From Corythucha ciliata (Eukaryota; Arthropoda; Insecta; Hemiptera; Tingidae), in assembly GCA_038030265.1 (NCBI GenBank), contig CM075941.1, positions 41,850,164 through 41,914,163 on the forward strand: 64,000 nt of DNA. Reading direction: 5' to 3'. The stretch's first letter is position 1; each line of letters begins with the position of its first letter. The notes beneath the pieces are model-generated. The model was not told the origin of the DNA and did no database searches. It worked only from the letters and a program-made list of their open reading frames with translations. Position numbers and translations under genes: made by a program. This document shows positions 43,619 through 56,100 of the stretch, one piece after another.

Positions 43619-44280
43619 TTAATTTATTTTCTTTAGTGGACTGTATTTGAATTCTAGGTACTGGTAAGCAGTAGGGAGAAGTATGTATAAAATTTAATTG
43701 TTTTTTTTTTTACACGGCGAAGAGTTAAGTGAATTACCATGCGGCACTGACCTGGAGTACTCAATTAAAGAGGTATCGTCGAACTATGAAGACGCGAGAA
43801 CTTGTCGTCAAATCGAATGCGTCACTTTGTTTTGTGCGAAAAGAGAGAAAAAAAAAGTCTCGTCCGAGCGACAGTTGGTGTAAGACTTAATGTTTTCCGG
43901 CCGACACGGAAGGAGAGAGAGAAAAAAAACTCTCTTCTTTCCCAGAAGAGCGCGGTACCGACCGGACTTCCGAAACAACATAACCCCCGCCGTGAAAGAA
44001 CTTATTTCACTAAGTTTGAAAATAAAGACAGTTAACAGTTGGGAAGGGGCTGGTAGCACGTTGTACAGGTGAAACCATAGAATATAAACCAAATGAAAAC
44101 ATTCAAACTGCTGAAAGGATTGAATTAGAGAAAACTAAACTAAAATAACGGAACTAAACTAAAATAATGAAGGAAGAAGAATGAACGAGGAGAGAGAGGG
44201 AGAAAATAAAATTTAACTTCGGAGAGAGTGAAGATGTAGAGAGAGAGTAGCTCAAAGAGTATCTCCGACCGGTAACGGAA
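43619..44280. other. No gene seen; possible LTR or leader of Gypsy/BEL elements
   Basis: Purine-rich stretches (GAGAGAG at 43915-43925 and 44200-44245) and an 18-bp duplication around AAACTAAAATAACGGAACT (about 44132-44168). It lies between the Gypsy Gag and the 3' end of BEL 1, so it probably contains LTR or UTR sequence, but no partner copy exists in the window to define an LTR. Confidence 0.35.
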
Positions 44281-47268
44281 TTATAACCGATGTAGCGGTC
44301 GAATTAGCGTCGTAGTCGGCGTTTTAATTTTGGCTACCCGAGCCACCCCGTCAAGTCCTGGATAAGTCTCCAGTATCCGCGCGATCGTCCATTGTTGCGG
44401 AGGAGAGTCTTTGTCTTGTAGTACGACAATCGCTCCGATCGGTAACGAAGGGGTTGAGGTCCACCATTTTGACCTAGGCAGGAGGGTTTGAAGGTACTCC
44501 AAGTGCCAGCGTTTCCAAAAGTGTCGGACGCACGCGGAGAGCATTTCCCAACGAGTGTTCATAGGGAACGACAGGGCTTCCCCATCTGGACGAGCGAGTA
44601 GAGGTTGACCTGTGAGGAAATGACCCGGAGTGAGGTAATCACAGTTGTCATTCGGATCCGGAGAAATGCTGCACAGAGGTCTCGAGTTTAAAATAGCTTC
44701 GATCCTGGAGAGTAAAGACGAAAATTCTTCGAATGTCAAGGCATGATTCCCAACGACGCGGACTAGATGGTGCTTGGCAGACTTAACCACAGCTTCCCAC
44801 AAACCTCCAAAATGTGGCGATGCTGGAGGAATGAAATGCCACTGGATATCGCGCGCGGACAAGTGGTCCGAAATGGCATCCTGATGTTGTGACAGAAAGT
44901 CGTAAACGTCCTTGAGACGGCGAGCTGCCCCGACGAAGTTTGTCCCACGATCACTATGAAGAACCCTAGGAAGACCCCGGCGGGAAATAAACCGATCTAG
45001 AGAGGCGAGGAATGCAGATGTCGACAGCTCCGTTACTAATTCAAGATGCACCGCCTTGGTAGCAGTACATACGAAGAAACAAATCCAGCATTTGTACAAG
45101 CGTGAAGTTCGACGTTTCGACTCTTTGTAAAGAAAGGGACCACCATAGTCAACGCCAACTTCAAGAAAAGCACGGGCCTGTGTTACCCGCATCGAGGGGA
45201 GCGGTGCCATCAAGGGTGTTTGAGGCTTAACTTTGAATTTGTAACACTGGACGCATTGGAAGGTCCTATTTCGGATTAACTGTCGGGATGAAACGATCCA
45301 GAAACGACGCTGTATGAGACTCTGAACTAATTGAATTCCTCCATGAAGAGTATACGCGTGGAAATGATCGACTAACAAGACTGCGAGATGAGACTTCTTC
45401 GGAATTAAAATTGGATGTTTTGAATTGAAAGGCAATGTAGAATTAGTTAGGCGTCCTCCTACACGAATGAGGCCATCCTCCGAGATGAACGGATTCAAAC
45501 GTTTGAAGGAACCGAAGTCCTGACGATCGTTGTGTAAAGATTCCAGTAAGACAGAAAATTTGTCGGCCTGAAGGATTTTGATGTAGGCCACTAAAGCTTT
45601 ATTGATCTCAGAAGTCTGAAGATGTCCTGATGGCCGTGGCTCCGAAGACGGACTTTTCGAAATTCGATTTTTTAGTCGATTAACGAATCGGAGAACCCAT
45701 GCCATTATCCGGTTAAGTCTAATGTACGACGAAAATTTATCGCACTGCTCGAGCAGGTCGTTGTGGCAATTTTGAGTTGCTAGAGAAATTGTCTTTCGTT
45801 CAAGAACGCCTGAAGTAGGTTCCAAATTCTGGATAGGCCAATCTGAAACCGGTAACTTGAGAAAATCCGGTCCATTCAAGTAGAGCGAATGTTCCAAAAA
45901 TTGCGAGGGCGTGAGACCTCGAGAAACACAATCAGCCGGATTAGAACTAGTGGGGATCCACAAGAAGGTTCGGTGATTTCCAGGATTTGGACCACCCGAT
46001 TTGCGACGAAAGTCTTTAGAAGATACGGAGGAGTTTGAAGCCACCACAGAACATTTTTTGAATCGGAGAAACAAATAATTTTGTTGACGCCGCTTTTTTC
46101 AATGAATGGCTGCAGAGTACGAACAACTTTGGCGGTGAGGAGAGCAGCACAAAGCTCGAGGCGAGGAATACTAATAGTTTTCAACGGAGCCACTTTACTT
46201 TTTGCCTTTAAAAGGTGAACGAATCTCTGCCCTTGTGCAGTCTCCACTAGAAAATTAACGACACAGCCAAACCCTTTCTCAGACGCGTCCGAAAACGCCG
46301 CCAACATACACGAAGAATTGTCCGTATAGGACAGAAAACGAGGAAGTGAGAACTCTTGTAGTTCTCACTCAATTTAGCCCACTCATTCCGGAGTGGAGGA
46401 GGCAGCGGATCATCCCAGCCCAATTTATGTAACCAAAGACGTTGCAGAAGCGATTTGATCCAAAATGTAACAGGACTTAAGTATCCATTTATGTCGAAAA
46501 TTCGAGCAATGACCGATAAAACAGCTCGTTTGGTGAAACCTGACTGAGAAGTGTCGACTACGTAGCTAAGGCTATCTGATTTCGGATTCCACTGGACCCC
46601 TAATATCTTAAAGGACGACGAAGAATCGAAGGATAACGGATTGTCCCGTTGAACTTCCGAAATGGTACTTAAGACGGTAGAGTCATTGCTGGCGAACTTG
46701 TGGAGCTTGAATCCTCCAAGAGAAAAGAGTTCGTTGAGTTCCTCGCAGAGCCGAATAGCACTCTCGGTTGTAAAGGCTCCCGAGACAATGTTGTCGACAT
46801 AAATATCGCCGCTGCACCGCGATGCGTTAGGAAACTGAGCACTGGAAAGAGCGAAGAGTTCGATAAGCACTCGTTGAGCCAAAAACGGAGAACTTTTCAA
46901 TCCGAAAGGTAACGTGGTCAGCTCGTATTCTTCTATGGGCAGGTAGGAGTCAAACCGCCAGAGGAAATGAACGAATTTCCTGTCCTCGGAAGAAAGCCGA
47001 ATTGAGCGAAACATTTGCTTGACGTCACACGAGATTGCGACCGGAAATAATCGAAAGTTATCAATGATCTGACCGATATTTGACTGAAGCGGTTTTCCTG
47101 GCAATAATAAATCATTTAGAGAATTAAAACCAGTAGTGTGCTCAGAACCATTGAATACGATTCGCAGTGAAGTAGTCGAGTTAGGTTTTGCTACCCCGTG
47201 ATGAGTCATCAAATAGTCACCATGGCTGTTGGTCAGAGATACGTGATCTGCATCAATGTGACGATTTT
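44281..47268 (-). pseudogene. BEL/Pao element 1: Pol (RT, RNase H, integrase), decayed
   Basis: Minus strand. RT part from about 47268: STTSLRIVFNGSEHTTG, FNSLNDLLLPGKPLQSNI, AISCDVKQMFRSIRL, LPFGLKSSPFLAQR, then IYVDNIVSGA, where the second catalytic Asp of YVDD is Asn. RNase H after a frame change near 46370: MLAAFSDASEKGFG, SIPRLELCAALLTAK, CFSDSKNVLWWL. Integrase after a further change near 46000: HPILIPKKSHLAVLLVDHFH, VDYGGPFLYKE, VLHSDRGTNFVGAARRL, PASPHFGGLWEAVVKSAKHH, ending RPLHRL at 44281. Gag, protease and the start of RT are missing. The breakpoint is near 47268, where a satellite array begins. Confidence 0.87.
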
Positions 47269-47338
47269 ATACCAAAACAGACGATTTCACGCCAAAGCTG
47301 ACGTGTTGCCCCATAACTGATGACGTTAACCCATTAAT
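47262..47338. repeat. ~20-bp tandem repeat, family D (short)
   Basis: Units close to GACGATTTTACCCCAAAACT recur every ~20-21 bp; the main array is at 48941-49105. Confidence 0.55.
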
Positions 47339-47340
47339 TA

Positions 47341-47700
47341 CCACTGTCCTTTTTTGAGGACACTCGAATTTCAGGCTCTCTACGCCAACGCATTTGATTT
47401 TTTTCCAAGACTTCATGCATTGAAATTTAGTTTAGCCCATTGGCCCCTCTTTTATTTTTTTGTGGAATTTTATCAAAAGTGGTTTAGCCAAAATTAAAAT
47501 TTTCATTTGCAAAAAGTGAAAAATTTTTGGCGAATTTTAAAATTCGCTCAAAGCCACCTCGCAATTTTTATACTTATATACGCCTACTTTTCTAATGAAA
47601 TAGAGTGCCCAGAACGCCATAAAAATGTGTTTCTCTCATTGACTCACACAACTGAGAAATTAACGATTTTTTAATTAGTGTCCTCAAAATAGGACAGTGG
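47341..47700. mobile_element. 360-bp MITE with CCACTGTCC ends, TA duplication
   Basis: Inverted ends CCACTGTCCTTTTTTGAGGA and the complement of CCACTGTCCTATTTTGAGGA, with TA on both flanks (47339-47340, 47701-47702). Each end is itself a small hairpin (GTCCT..GAGGAC). Another single end of the family lies near 48783 (CCACTGTCCTCGTTTGAGGA). Confidence 0.78.
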
Positions 47701-47702
47701 TA

Positions 47703-48940
47703 AATACCGGGGTAAACAGGTTCCCCCTCCTCGCCATATACTGAAGTAATAATTTGATTTGCTGTGAGAACTTGGAAGAGAGAAATTGTTGCAAAGAGCA
47801 TTATAAAAAAAAGAATCCCCCCCCCCCCCCAATACCTTCCATGATCTTTATCCGATCCCAGAAGCGAGCTGAGTCGGCGTGTGAAGACATTGGGGAATCA
47901 TGTATTATACTTGCCACAATTTGCCTTGAATTTCTACTGGTACATGGACAAAAATGTATCAATAAGTAATAGCCATAAAGATTGACACGATTGAGACAAC
48001 CGCCAAGGGAACAACATGCTTGTGGCCCAGCCAAATGTCTTCAAATTCTACAGTTTCATTATGGTCAGCTTCAATGATCACAGTTGTTTGGCCTAAAAAT
48101 ATATCGCATAACGGTCAAAAGCGACAAAAGTGGTACTGGACTACTGGTACCTTTTTACCAGGGTTCTACATCTAAGAAATGACGAATGGTAAACGCTCAT
48201 GTAGTACACAATGAGTCCCGCCCATGACGAAAAACAGGAATTGCTCGGTTTCGTGTGTGAAGTTTCTTTGACTTAAAACTTCGCTCGGACAAGAGCACCT
48301 TGGAACGTACTCTGTCAAGAAGCCGATTGTCCCAACCTTAGGACAGCTTCAGAACCGATGGCATCAGCCACTTTATTGCCAAAATAGAAACAACGCGAAT
48401 TCGTAACTCAAAGCGAAGAACGTTATTGCAAAAAATGCAACATTACGCTATGTAAAAAGCGCTTCGCTTCGTACCATGCGAAACAACGATTATACTGAAA
48501 ATACTTGTTTAATTGCCGTATTCTCTTTTTTGCTGGAATAGATACCTAGTGTCTTGCAAAATTTCAATCATGAATGATCCCGGAGTCATTATGGGCCGAT
48601 CACAGATAGGAGGGGGGCAGCGGAATCCCCCCCCCCCGGAGCTGGTCAAATCGCTCTTAACATCGTGGATGGGAGGGGTAGGCAGTTAGTGGGGAGTATT
48701 GAGGGGGAGGAGTTTCGATCACCCCCCTGAGAGAGGTCACAGATACCCCACTTGCCCGGAGGCTTGATACCCCATCATTTACCACTGTCCTCGTTTGAGG
48801 ACACCCCCCCTCTCTCCTTACAATAAGCAATAAAAATATAAAAACTGTCTGGTAGCATTACTACGATACCATACAACACGTATAAGCAAAAAAAAAATCA
48901 AATTTAGAAAAAAAAATAAGTTGGTAATTAATGGGTAACT
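47703..48940. other. No gene seen; poly-C runs and a lone MITE end
   Basis: C homopolymers at about 47817-47831 and 48630-48639, and the isolated CCACTGTCC end near 48783. No exon supported. Confidence 0.4.
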
Positions 48941-49105
48941 GGCCATTTTACCCCAAAACTGACTGTTTTAATTCCAAAACTTACGATTTCATCCCAAAAA
49001 CGTTCCTAAACTGAAGATTTTACCCTGAAACTTGCGGTTCCACCCCAAAAATATCACTTTACCTCAAAACTGAATATTTTACTTCAAAATTGATATTTTA
49101 CTTTG
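48941..49105. repeat. ~20-bp tandem array, family D
   Basis: Units such as TTTTACCCCAAAACTGA, with a variable last few bases, recur about every 20-22 bp. It passes directly into family B. Confidence 0.6.
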
Positions 49106-49930
49106 TTGGGCACTGCTTTTCAGGGCACATAGAGTAAAATTTGACGATTTCAAGGCTGGAATAGCTACAATTGCCATTTTTTGGGCGCTTAAAGTCAGTC
49201 TTTCCAGTTATAGGAGCAAACAGTACGTCCCATGTCAAGGCGAGATTAGCCGGGTTGGCCGTTTTCGGCGCTCCGAATGGTCTATTTTGCCATTTTCAGG
49301 GCAGGAGTCACTTGTTCAGGCATTTTTAGAGTTCGATTCGTCGGGTAATCGATTTCTAGAGCTCGTAAAGTAAATTCGGCAAATTCTAGGGCTCAAACAT
49401 AGTAATTTTAGCCATTTTAAAGACACGAATCGTCAGTTTTGCCATTTTCAGGGCTCAAATACTTAGTCCATCAAGCCAAGGCCATGAAGTTTGACCATTC
49501 CTGGTGCGCAAATTGTCGATTTTGCCATTTTCAGGGAAGGAATCATCTTTTTAGGCATTTCCAGGACACGTGAAGTCATTTTGGCCATTTTCAGAGCTTG
49601 ATTAGTCCGTCAAGCCAAAAGCGCGCATTATGGTCATATTTGGCTCAAGAATGGCCAGTCTGATCAATTTTAGCGCACGAATGGTCGATTTAGCTACTTT
49701 CGGGCGGTAGACATGATCTTTTTAGGCACTTTTCAGAAGTTCACCATTCGCCACCAATTTTTAGGGCGCGTGAAGTCCAGTTTTAGCCATTTTCAAAACG
49801 CGAATCGACAGTTTTGTTTTTTTGGGCGTGACTTTAGTTACTTTAGCCGTATTTATAGTGTAAATAGCTAGTTTTAACTATTTTTAGGCAGTGAAAAGGC
49901 TGTCAAACCAGTTTTAGTAGAGCGAACCAC
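49106..49930. repeat. Degenerate ~30-bp tandem array, family B (long)
   Basis: Diverged units of the GCCATTTTTAGGGCGCGAAT and GTCAGTTTT type, related to 22000-22560. Unit length drifts between about 28 and 45 bp. Confidence 0.6.
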
Positions 49931-50764
49931 AGCATCTCTCTAGCACCTCTCTTGAGCAAATACTGAATCCGCGTCTGTCTGCGAAAATGGTATTCTAGGA
50001 CGTAAAAACGGCGAATTTGGTCTTTGAATTATGTCACCCTTGCGATGTCCGTTTTGTGAGCGACAAAACCCGTTGAAATTTATTTGTTTCATTAGTGAAA
50101 TCCGTGAAGTTATTTTTTTAGTGAGCGCCGACGAAGCACAATGTGATTATCCTGAATGATTTTTACTATCAGAATGCATCTAGGGGTGGGCAACTGCCCC
50201 GCTGAATCTGCATTTTTGAGTCTAGGGGAGGCCAGCTGCCTAGCCCTGCTCCCCTCTGGCTAGGTAAATTCGTGCATTGCAGTTTTTGATCCATGACTCA
50301 CCTTCATGTTTCTTTCATGTTTGCATTTGAGGCCTTGGGTTCGCCGTTCTTAGGAGTTTTCCACGGATAAAGTTAGAAAAAGAATTATATATTTTTTTTA
50401 TAACCGATGCAAACAAAATTGATTTGCGAAATCGTGTCTCTCATTTGCCCTATTAATAGGCTTTGTTGGGTCTGGGAGTGAAATTCACACAGATATACCG
50501 GCGAGTCCGGTAACATTAGGCATTTGCTCAAACAAACTGCTACAGGGGGTCTGTCCTGTAAGATTTCAGGGTTCCTAGGAATATCCTTAAATCACATGTT
50601 GATGGTGAGGACGGGTAGAAACAAACAGTGATAGTGACATTAAAAAGCAATAGAACAGGCCCTCAGTAGTCACTTAAGTGACAAAATCACTGGTTTTTGT
50701 CACAGTGACTGCACAGTCACCGGAGCTAGTTGTCACTGTGACCGACAAAAGCTGTCACGTCACA
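49931..50764. other. No gene seen; GTCAC/GTGAC-rich palindromic patch
   Basis: At about 50669-50760 many GTCAC and GTGAC words form short palindromes (GTCACTTAAGTGAC; TTGTCACTGTGACC), possibly part of the adjacent MITE. No exon supported. Confidence 0.4.
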
Positions 50765-51047
50765 CCTCTAAAGTACGCGACACGAAATAAGGCGGGTGTG
50801 ACTCATCGGCCCTCCCATGCCCTGTTGCCACTCCGTGCATTGAGAGTGGTGATGTGGGGTGGGGTTTTACGAACGCTCACCGGCTCACAGCTCTCCAAAG
50901 TGACAACGATGGGAGCGCAACGTTGCCAGCTATGGGTGTAGACTTGAGCTTTTCATCGCGTCTTTGGGACTATAGTGCGCAACGTTGGTTTTTTAGTCGA
51001 TGAGTCACACCCGCCTTATTTCATGTCGCGTACTTTAGTGGATGACT
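50765..51047 (+). mobile_element. ~280-bp MITE with ~44-bp inverted ends
   Basis: Ends reading CTAAAGTACGCGACACGAAA and the complement of CTAAAGTACGCGACATGAAA continue through AATAAGGCGGGTGTGACTCA. No clear target duplication. A relative lies inverted at 24663-24840. Confidence 0.7.
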
Positions 51048-51135
51048 ACCATGGGCTTCTACACATGTGGTGGGGGGGGTGTAGGGCGAATAGAAGGGGC
51101 GGAGTGAAATTCAAGTTTCGAGCTTACGTGGACGT

Positions 51136-51620
51136 TGGACGAGAATGTCCGTCAGATGCTGCCCTCTGGCGTAGTTGGTGGGAATTACCTTCATATAGGC
51201 TGAATGGGGGGAACCCTTTTGAGCCCCTTCTCTGTGCCGTTTTTATGGGAGAACTAACTAACTGACCGTTGGGCAATCACCCTGGAATTCTGGAAAACTG
51301 GAATTATCGCTGGAAAAACTGTTTGTGTTCCGTCGGGAAATCCCAAAGTGAGCGGAGTCTGGATTACGCGAGTCTGAGTGCGTATCATATATTTTCTGCC
51401 GGTCGCCCGAATTCAACGCGAGTGGTTGACGTCGACCAGAGAGCTGAACTCTCACCCTGCCCAAGGTAAAGCTATTACAGATCCATATAATTGTGCCAAT
51501 TGTTCTCAATACTGCGTTCCTGAACGTAAATCAGGTGGTCCTCCCCTATGCTAAATCTGCTGAAACTTAAATCACCCCCCCTGTCTGAAATTCTGTCTGC
51601 CGGTTAATGGCTTACAACCA
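51136..51620 (+). repeat. 5' LTR of BEL element 2
   Basis: 485 bp, near-identical to 57827-58311. The first bases differ slightly (TGGACGAGAATG versus TGGACAAAAATG). Confidence 0.95.
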
Positions 51621-52219
51621 TTAAAGTGTTCCTCTCGAGCCGGATTAATTAAAATCAGCTAAGTGGATTTATAGACCACTCTGTAAAATTTGGATAAATT
51701 CTATAAAACTTAAATTCATTTCCTTTTTGCTTAAACTGTACTGGCACAATTCAAGTCCTGATTTTGTAACTGTTAACCACCTAACTAGCCTAAAAGGGTA
51801 TTGCTGTAGTTCTGAATTTAAAATTTACGCTAAATTAAGCGAAAAATCTGGGGTTAATTATTGGGATAGAGCTTAGCGCAGACGAGGGACGAAGGGGTTT
51901 TATTCTCGAAAAATATTCCTTTCCCCTCCCGCTTCACCCATCTTCGAGTTGGAAAGAGATTATAAACTGCAACTTTGCACCTCTGTGTACTTCTTTATTA
52001 CTTCTCTGGAAACATATTTCTCTCTCTTTCTAAATCTCAACATCTGGTTAGAAGGACGTGATTCTTCTCTTTTCTCACTTTTTTCTATTTCTGGGTCTTT
52101 CATTTTTTCCCCCCTTGGTGTGGGTCAGGAAAAAACATCTGTAGTGACCATTCCCTTTCTGACTAAAGGGCCTGCATTTTATTTTTTCTCTGAAAGAAAA
52201 TTTAAACTGATTTGTAAAA

Positions 52220-53116
52220 ATGGCAAAGGCATTTAAAGCGTCTCATACGCTATTTTCTGTGACTGTAGATGACTTGAAGGCCGTGTTTGATCTGTCAGTT
52301 CTGGCGTTGAGGGAAGGATCTGACAAGCGTGACCTTAAAAGATTTCTGGCAAACTGTGACGAGGTTTTTCCACTGTCTGAAACACTGAACTCTACCTTTA
52401 TTGACATGAAATCGGGTTATGCGGAATTGTCTGACGCGGTAAAGGAGGCTTTTCCTCTTGACCAACTGGAGACGTCTTTCGCTGAAGCAAAGACGTGGAC
52501 TCGAGAAATAAAGCTGGCTATTCGCGAGGTAACTGCTGCCAATACTGAACATGTTGATCGGCCTGACTCACCTTGTAGCACGAGTAGCTCTGCGAACAAT
52601 AATTCTTTGTTCCTTCCTAAACTGGAGCTTCCCAAATTCAATGGGCAGCTCAAGGATTGGTGGAGTTTTAAGATGTCCTTTCGTGAAGGCATTTTGAATC
52701 ACACCGGTCTGTCTGATACTCAGCGATTGCGGTACCTGAAGCAATCACTGTCTGGTGAGCCCCTCCAACTGATTAAAAATTTAGCTGACTGCGGGGACAA
52801 TTTAACTGTAGCTCTCGAGTTGTTAGAGCAGACTTACCATAAGCCTAAACTGTTGGCGGACACCTTTTTGAACGACTTGTTCTCACAACCACCTGCTGCT
52901 GAACGCGTGGAGGAGTTACGATCCTTTCTCGCAAAAACCACTGAGAGTTTACGATTGTTGGAGAAATTTGACTTCGCTCTCACGTCTGATTACCTGGTCT
53001 GTTACTGTCTCGTCCGAAATTTGCCTGCCAATCTGCAAAGGCTTTTTTCTCAGATGCATCCTGAACCACAAAATATAACATATGATGGCTTTTTGGCGTT
53101 TCTGTCAAGCCAGTGA
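52220..53116 (+). CDS. BEL element 2 Gag (DUF1759)
   Basis: ATG at 52220. A helical N-terminal region precedes the DUF1759 Gag core: LPKLELPKFNGQLKDWWSF, LSDTQRLRYLKQSLSG, ALELLEQTYHKPKLLADTF, SDYLVCYCLVRNLP. A TGA at 53114-53116 (CAG TGA AAT) stops the frame just before the knuckle region, which continues in the same frame. In most BEL elements this is one uninterrupted polyprotein, so the stop is either a mutation or a readthrough point. It supplies the particle shell. Confidence 0.85.
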   Translation: MAKAFKASHTLFSVTVDDLKAVFDLSVLALREGSDKRDLKRFLANCDEVFPLSETLNSTFIDMKSGYAELSDAVKEAFPLDQLETSFAEAKTWTREIKLAIREVTAANTEHVDRPDSPCSTSSSANNNSLFLPKLELPKFNGQLKDWWSFKMSFREGILNHTGLSDTQRLRYLKQSLSGEPLQLIKNLADCGDNLTVALELLEQTYHKPKLLADTFLNDLFSQPPAAERVEELRSFLAKTTESLRLLEKFDFALTSDYLVCYCLVRNLPANLQRLFSQMHPEPQNITYDGFLAFLSSQ

Positions 53117-56100
53117 AATGTGCTTGAGGCAAGCAACGCCCTTCGTGCTCAGCTGGATGTTCCTCCTCGAAAGGCCTCGAGTGGGCAAAGCCAAGCCCAA
53201 TCAAAGCGATACTCCCAGCAACGGGTAGCCGCCCTGGTGAAAACTGATAAAGCTGGTTCATCCTGTTCAATCTGTAGAGGTGATCACACTGTCAAGGACT
53301 GCTCTACGTTTCGTCACATGTCTGTGTACGACCGTCTTTCTGCCGCTAGGAAAGCCGGGTTGAGCTTTCGCTGTCTGGCACCGCATTCTTTCAAGGACTG
53401 TAAATCTGGGGCCTCGTGTTCTGCGTGTTCTGGTCCCCATCATGTCTTGTTACATCCTAGGAGCTCTTCTGCAGGTGGTGCTCCTCCTGCTGTTTCGAGT
53501 GCCGGTTCGCACTTGGCCAGGTCCGACGCTGCGTCGACCCCGCCTCCATCTTCAGCCTCTGAAAATCCCTCTGTCGCCCTTTCTGCCCTCTCCTCTGAGC
53601 GTCTGGCAGGAAGTTGTCGAACTGTGTCCCTGTTGGCAACCATTCAGGTCACTGTTACTGATACTGCAGGTAACACTCAATCTGTCCGTGCTCTGCTCGA
53701 TCCGGGTGCCGAGATGAGCATGATTTCCGAGAGCTGTGCTGCTCGACTGAGGCTTCCGCGCTCAAAATCTTCTGTTATTTTTTCTGGGGTCCTGAATACC
53801 CCACTGGCCACCTCAAAAGGACGTGTTCACTTTTGGGTGAGCTCTCGGAAGAAAACTGATCCTCGTTTGTGGGTTGATGCTGAAGTCCTCCCACAAAGGC
53901 ACCTTACCGGCAATGTGCCGGCTGTTCCTGTTTCTTCTGATATAGCGCGTCACTTCTCGGATCTGGAGTTGGCCGATCCTTGTTTTTATGAGCCCCAGCC
54001 GATTGATCTGCTCTTGGGCGTGAATGATTTTGCCCGAATTACTACTGGGGCTATTCGACCTCCGCCGTCTCCCGGCCTACCCATGGCATCTGGAACCATT
54101 TTTGGGTGGGTTTTGATGGGGGGACATCTGTTTGGGGTGGGTCAATCTGCTGCTCGCGTTCTGTTAACGGCTGTGTCTCAGCCTGACGTGAGCCCACTAC
54201 TGCAGCACTTTTGGGAGCTGGAGTCTGTTTCTGCTGTTTCTGTCGAGCCCCCTGAGGAGCGCCAGTGTGAGGAGCTGTACACCTCGACACTTGCTCGTCG
54301 CTTGCCCACCGGCCAATATTCTGTTGCCCTGCCGTTCAAGGAGGACCCCGCTGTTCTGGGGCAGTCTCGTGGCTTGGCTGAAAAGCGTCTTCTTGCATTG
54401 GAGCGGCGTTTTGTGCGTGACCCTGAGCTTAGGGCACGCTATACTGACTGTTTGGAGGAGTATATTGAGCTTGGTCATTTAAGTCCTGTTCAAAATCCCG
54501 CTGTTCCTGGATATTATATTCCCCATCATGCTGTGGTGAAAGGGGCTGGACCTTCCACCAAAGTCCGGGTCGTTTTCGACTCCTCGGCTAAAACTAGTTC
54601 TGGCAAGTCACTGAATGATATTCTGTACATTGGGAAACCCCTGCAAGCCGACATTCTGTCCGTTATCCTGAATTTTTGGTTACCACAAATCGTGTTTACT
54701 GCCGATATCAAACAAATGTATCGAATGATATTTGTCCATTCTGATCACCGACAATTTCAGCGAATTCTGTGGCGCCGCTCGCCTGATGAGCCCGTCCAGG
54801 AGTTTGAGCTCACTAGGGTTAGTTTCGGTGTGGCCTCTGCTCCATTCCTGGCGATTAGAACTTTGCATCAGTTGGCTGCAGACCATAAGTCTGAATTTCC
54901 TGAAGCTGCTGAGGTGCTGTTAACATCCACCTTTGTTGATGATATTCTGACGGGATGTTCGTCATTCGAGCAGGCTGAGTCACTGAGGACACAGCTTATC
55001 GCGTTATTGGCTAAGGGAGGTTTCGAACTGAGGAAGTGGACCTCAAACTGTCCTAATCTGTTAAAGGACATTCCTGCTGACCACATGGGCCCGTGTATTG
55101 GGTTCGGTGAGGATGAGGCTGTTAAGGTTCTCGGGATCCAGTGGGATCCTCTGTCCGACTGTTTCGGTTATAGGGTTGCGTTTTCTGATTCTGCCTGTAC
55201 TAAACGCGAATTACTGTCGGAAATTGCTCGCATATTCGACCCCGCAGGGTGGCTGGCACCACTTACTGTCAAGTTCAAAATTCTGATGCAAGAACTGTGG
55301 TGCTTGGGCTTGGGGTAGGATGAAACTCTCCCTCGATCTGTTCTGGAAAGATGGTCATCGTTTACTGCTGATTTGCCTCTTCTGTCACAGGTTAGAATTC
55401 CCCGACTTGTGATCCCTGCTGGTGCATCACTCCGGCAGATCCACCTTTTCTGTGATCGCTGCGTACGCAGCTGTGGCGTATGTGCGTGCGGCTGATTCGG
55501 ATCAGGTTGTTTCTGTTAGCCTGATTGCAGCGAAAACTAGGGTCGCGCCTCTGAAGCAGACGACTGTGAATCGTTTGGAGCTGGAGGGTGCTCTGTTGGC
55601 GGCCAAACTCTGGGAGATGCTGCGGGATTCCTGGCGTCTTGATGTGAAGGTCTCTGAGGTCTACGCCTGGACTGATTCCCGGGTGGTTTTGTCATGGCTT
55701 CGTACCCCCCCCCCACATCAGTAAAAGCAGTTTGTGGCCAACCGTGTGGCTGCTGTTACTGATCTTATCCCTCCTGAGAAATGGCGATATGTGGCGTCAG
55801 CGCAAAATGTGGCTGATTTGGCGTCGCGGGGCTGTTCTCCTTCTGAATTTCTCCATAGCACCACTTGGTTTAGTGGTCCTGACTGGCTTTCCTCTCCCCA
55901 GGATGAATGGCCTGCTGGAGAGGGGGACTCTTCTGGTGCTGCTCACAGTTTGAGCGATCTGCCTGAGGTTCGAGACCCCCGAATGGCCTTTGCCGCCCGG
56001 GTCGATACCGAGGTCGAGGGCGAGGTTCTCTGTATGGCCTTGGAAAAATTCTCCTCTTACCTGAAGGCTGTACGGGTGGGGGCAACTGTTCTGCGTGCTG

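Noticed and set aside
51949..52236. Open frame upstream of BEL 2 Gag as a separate protein
   Set aside because: Low-complexity Phe/Leu/Ser-rich stretch in the leader; likely non-coding UTR.
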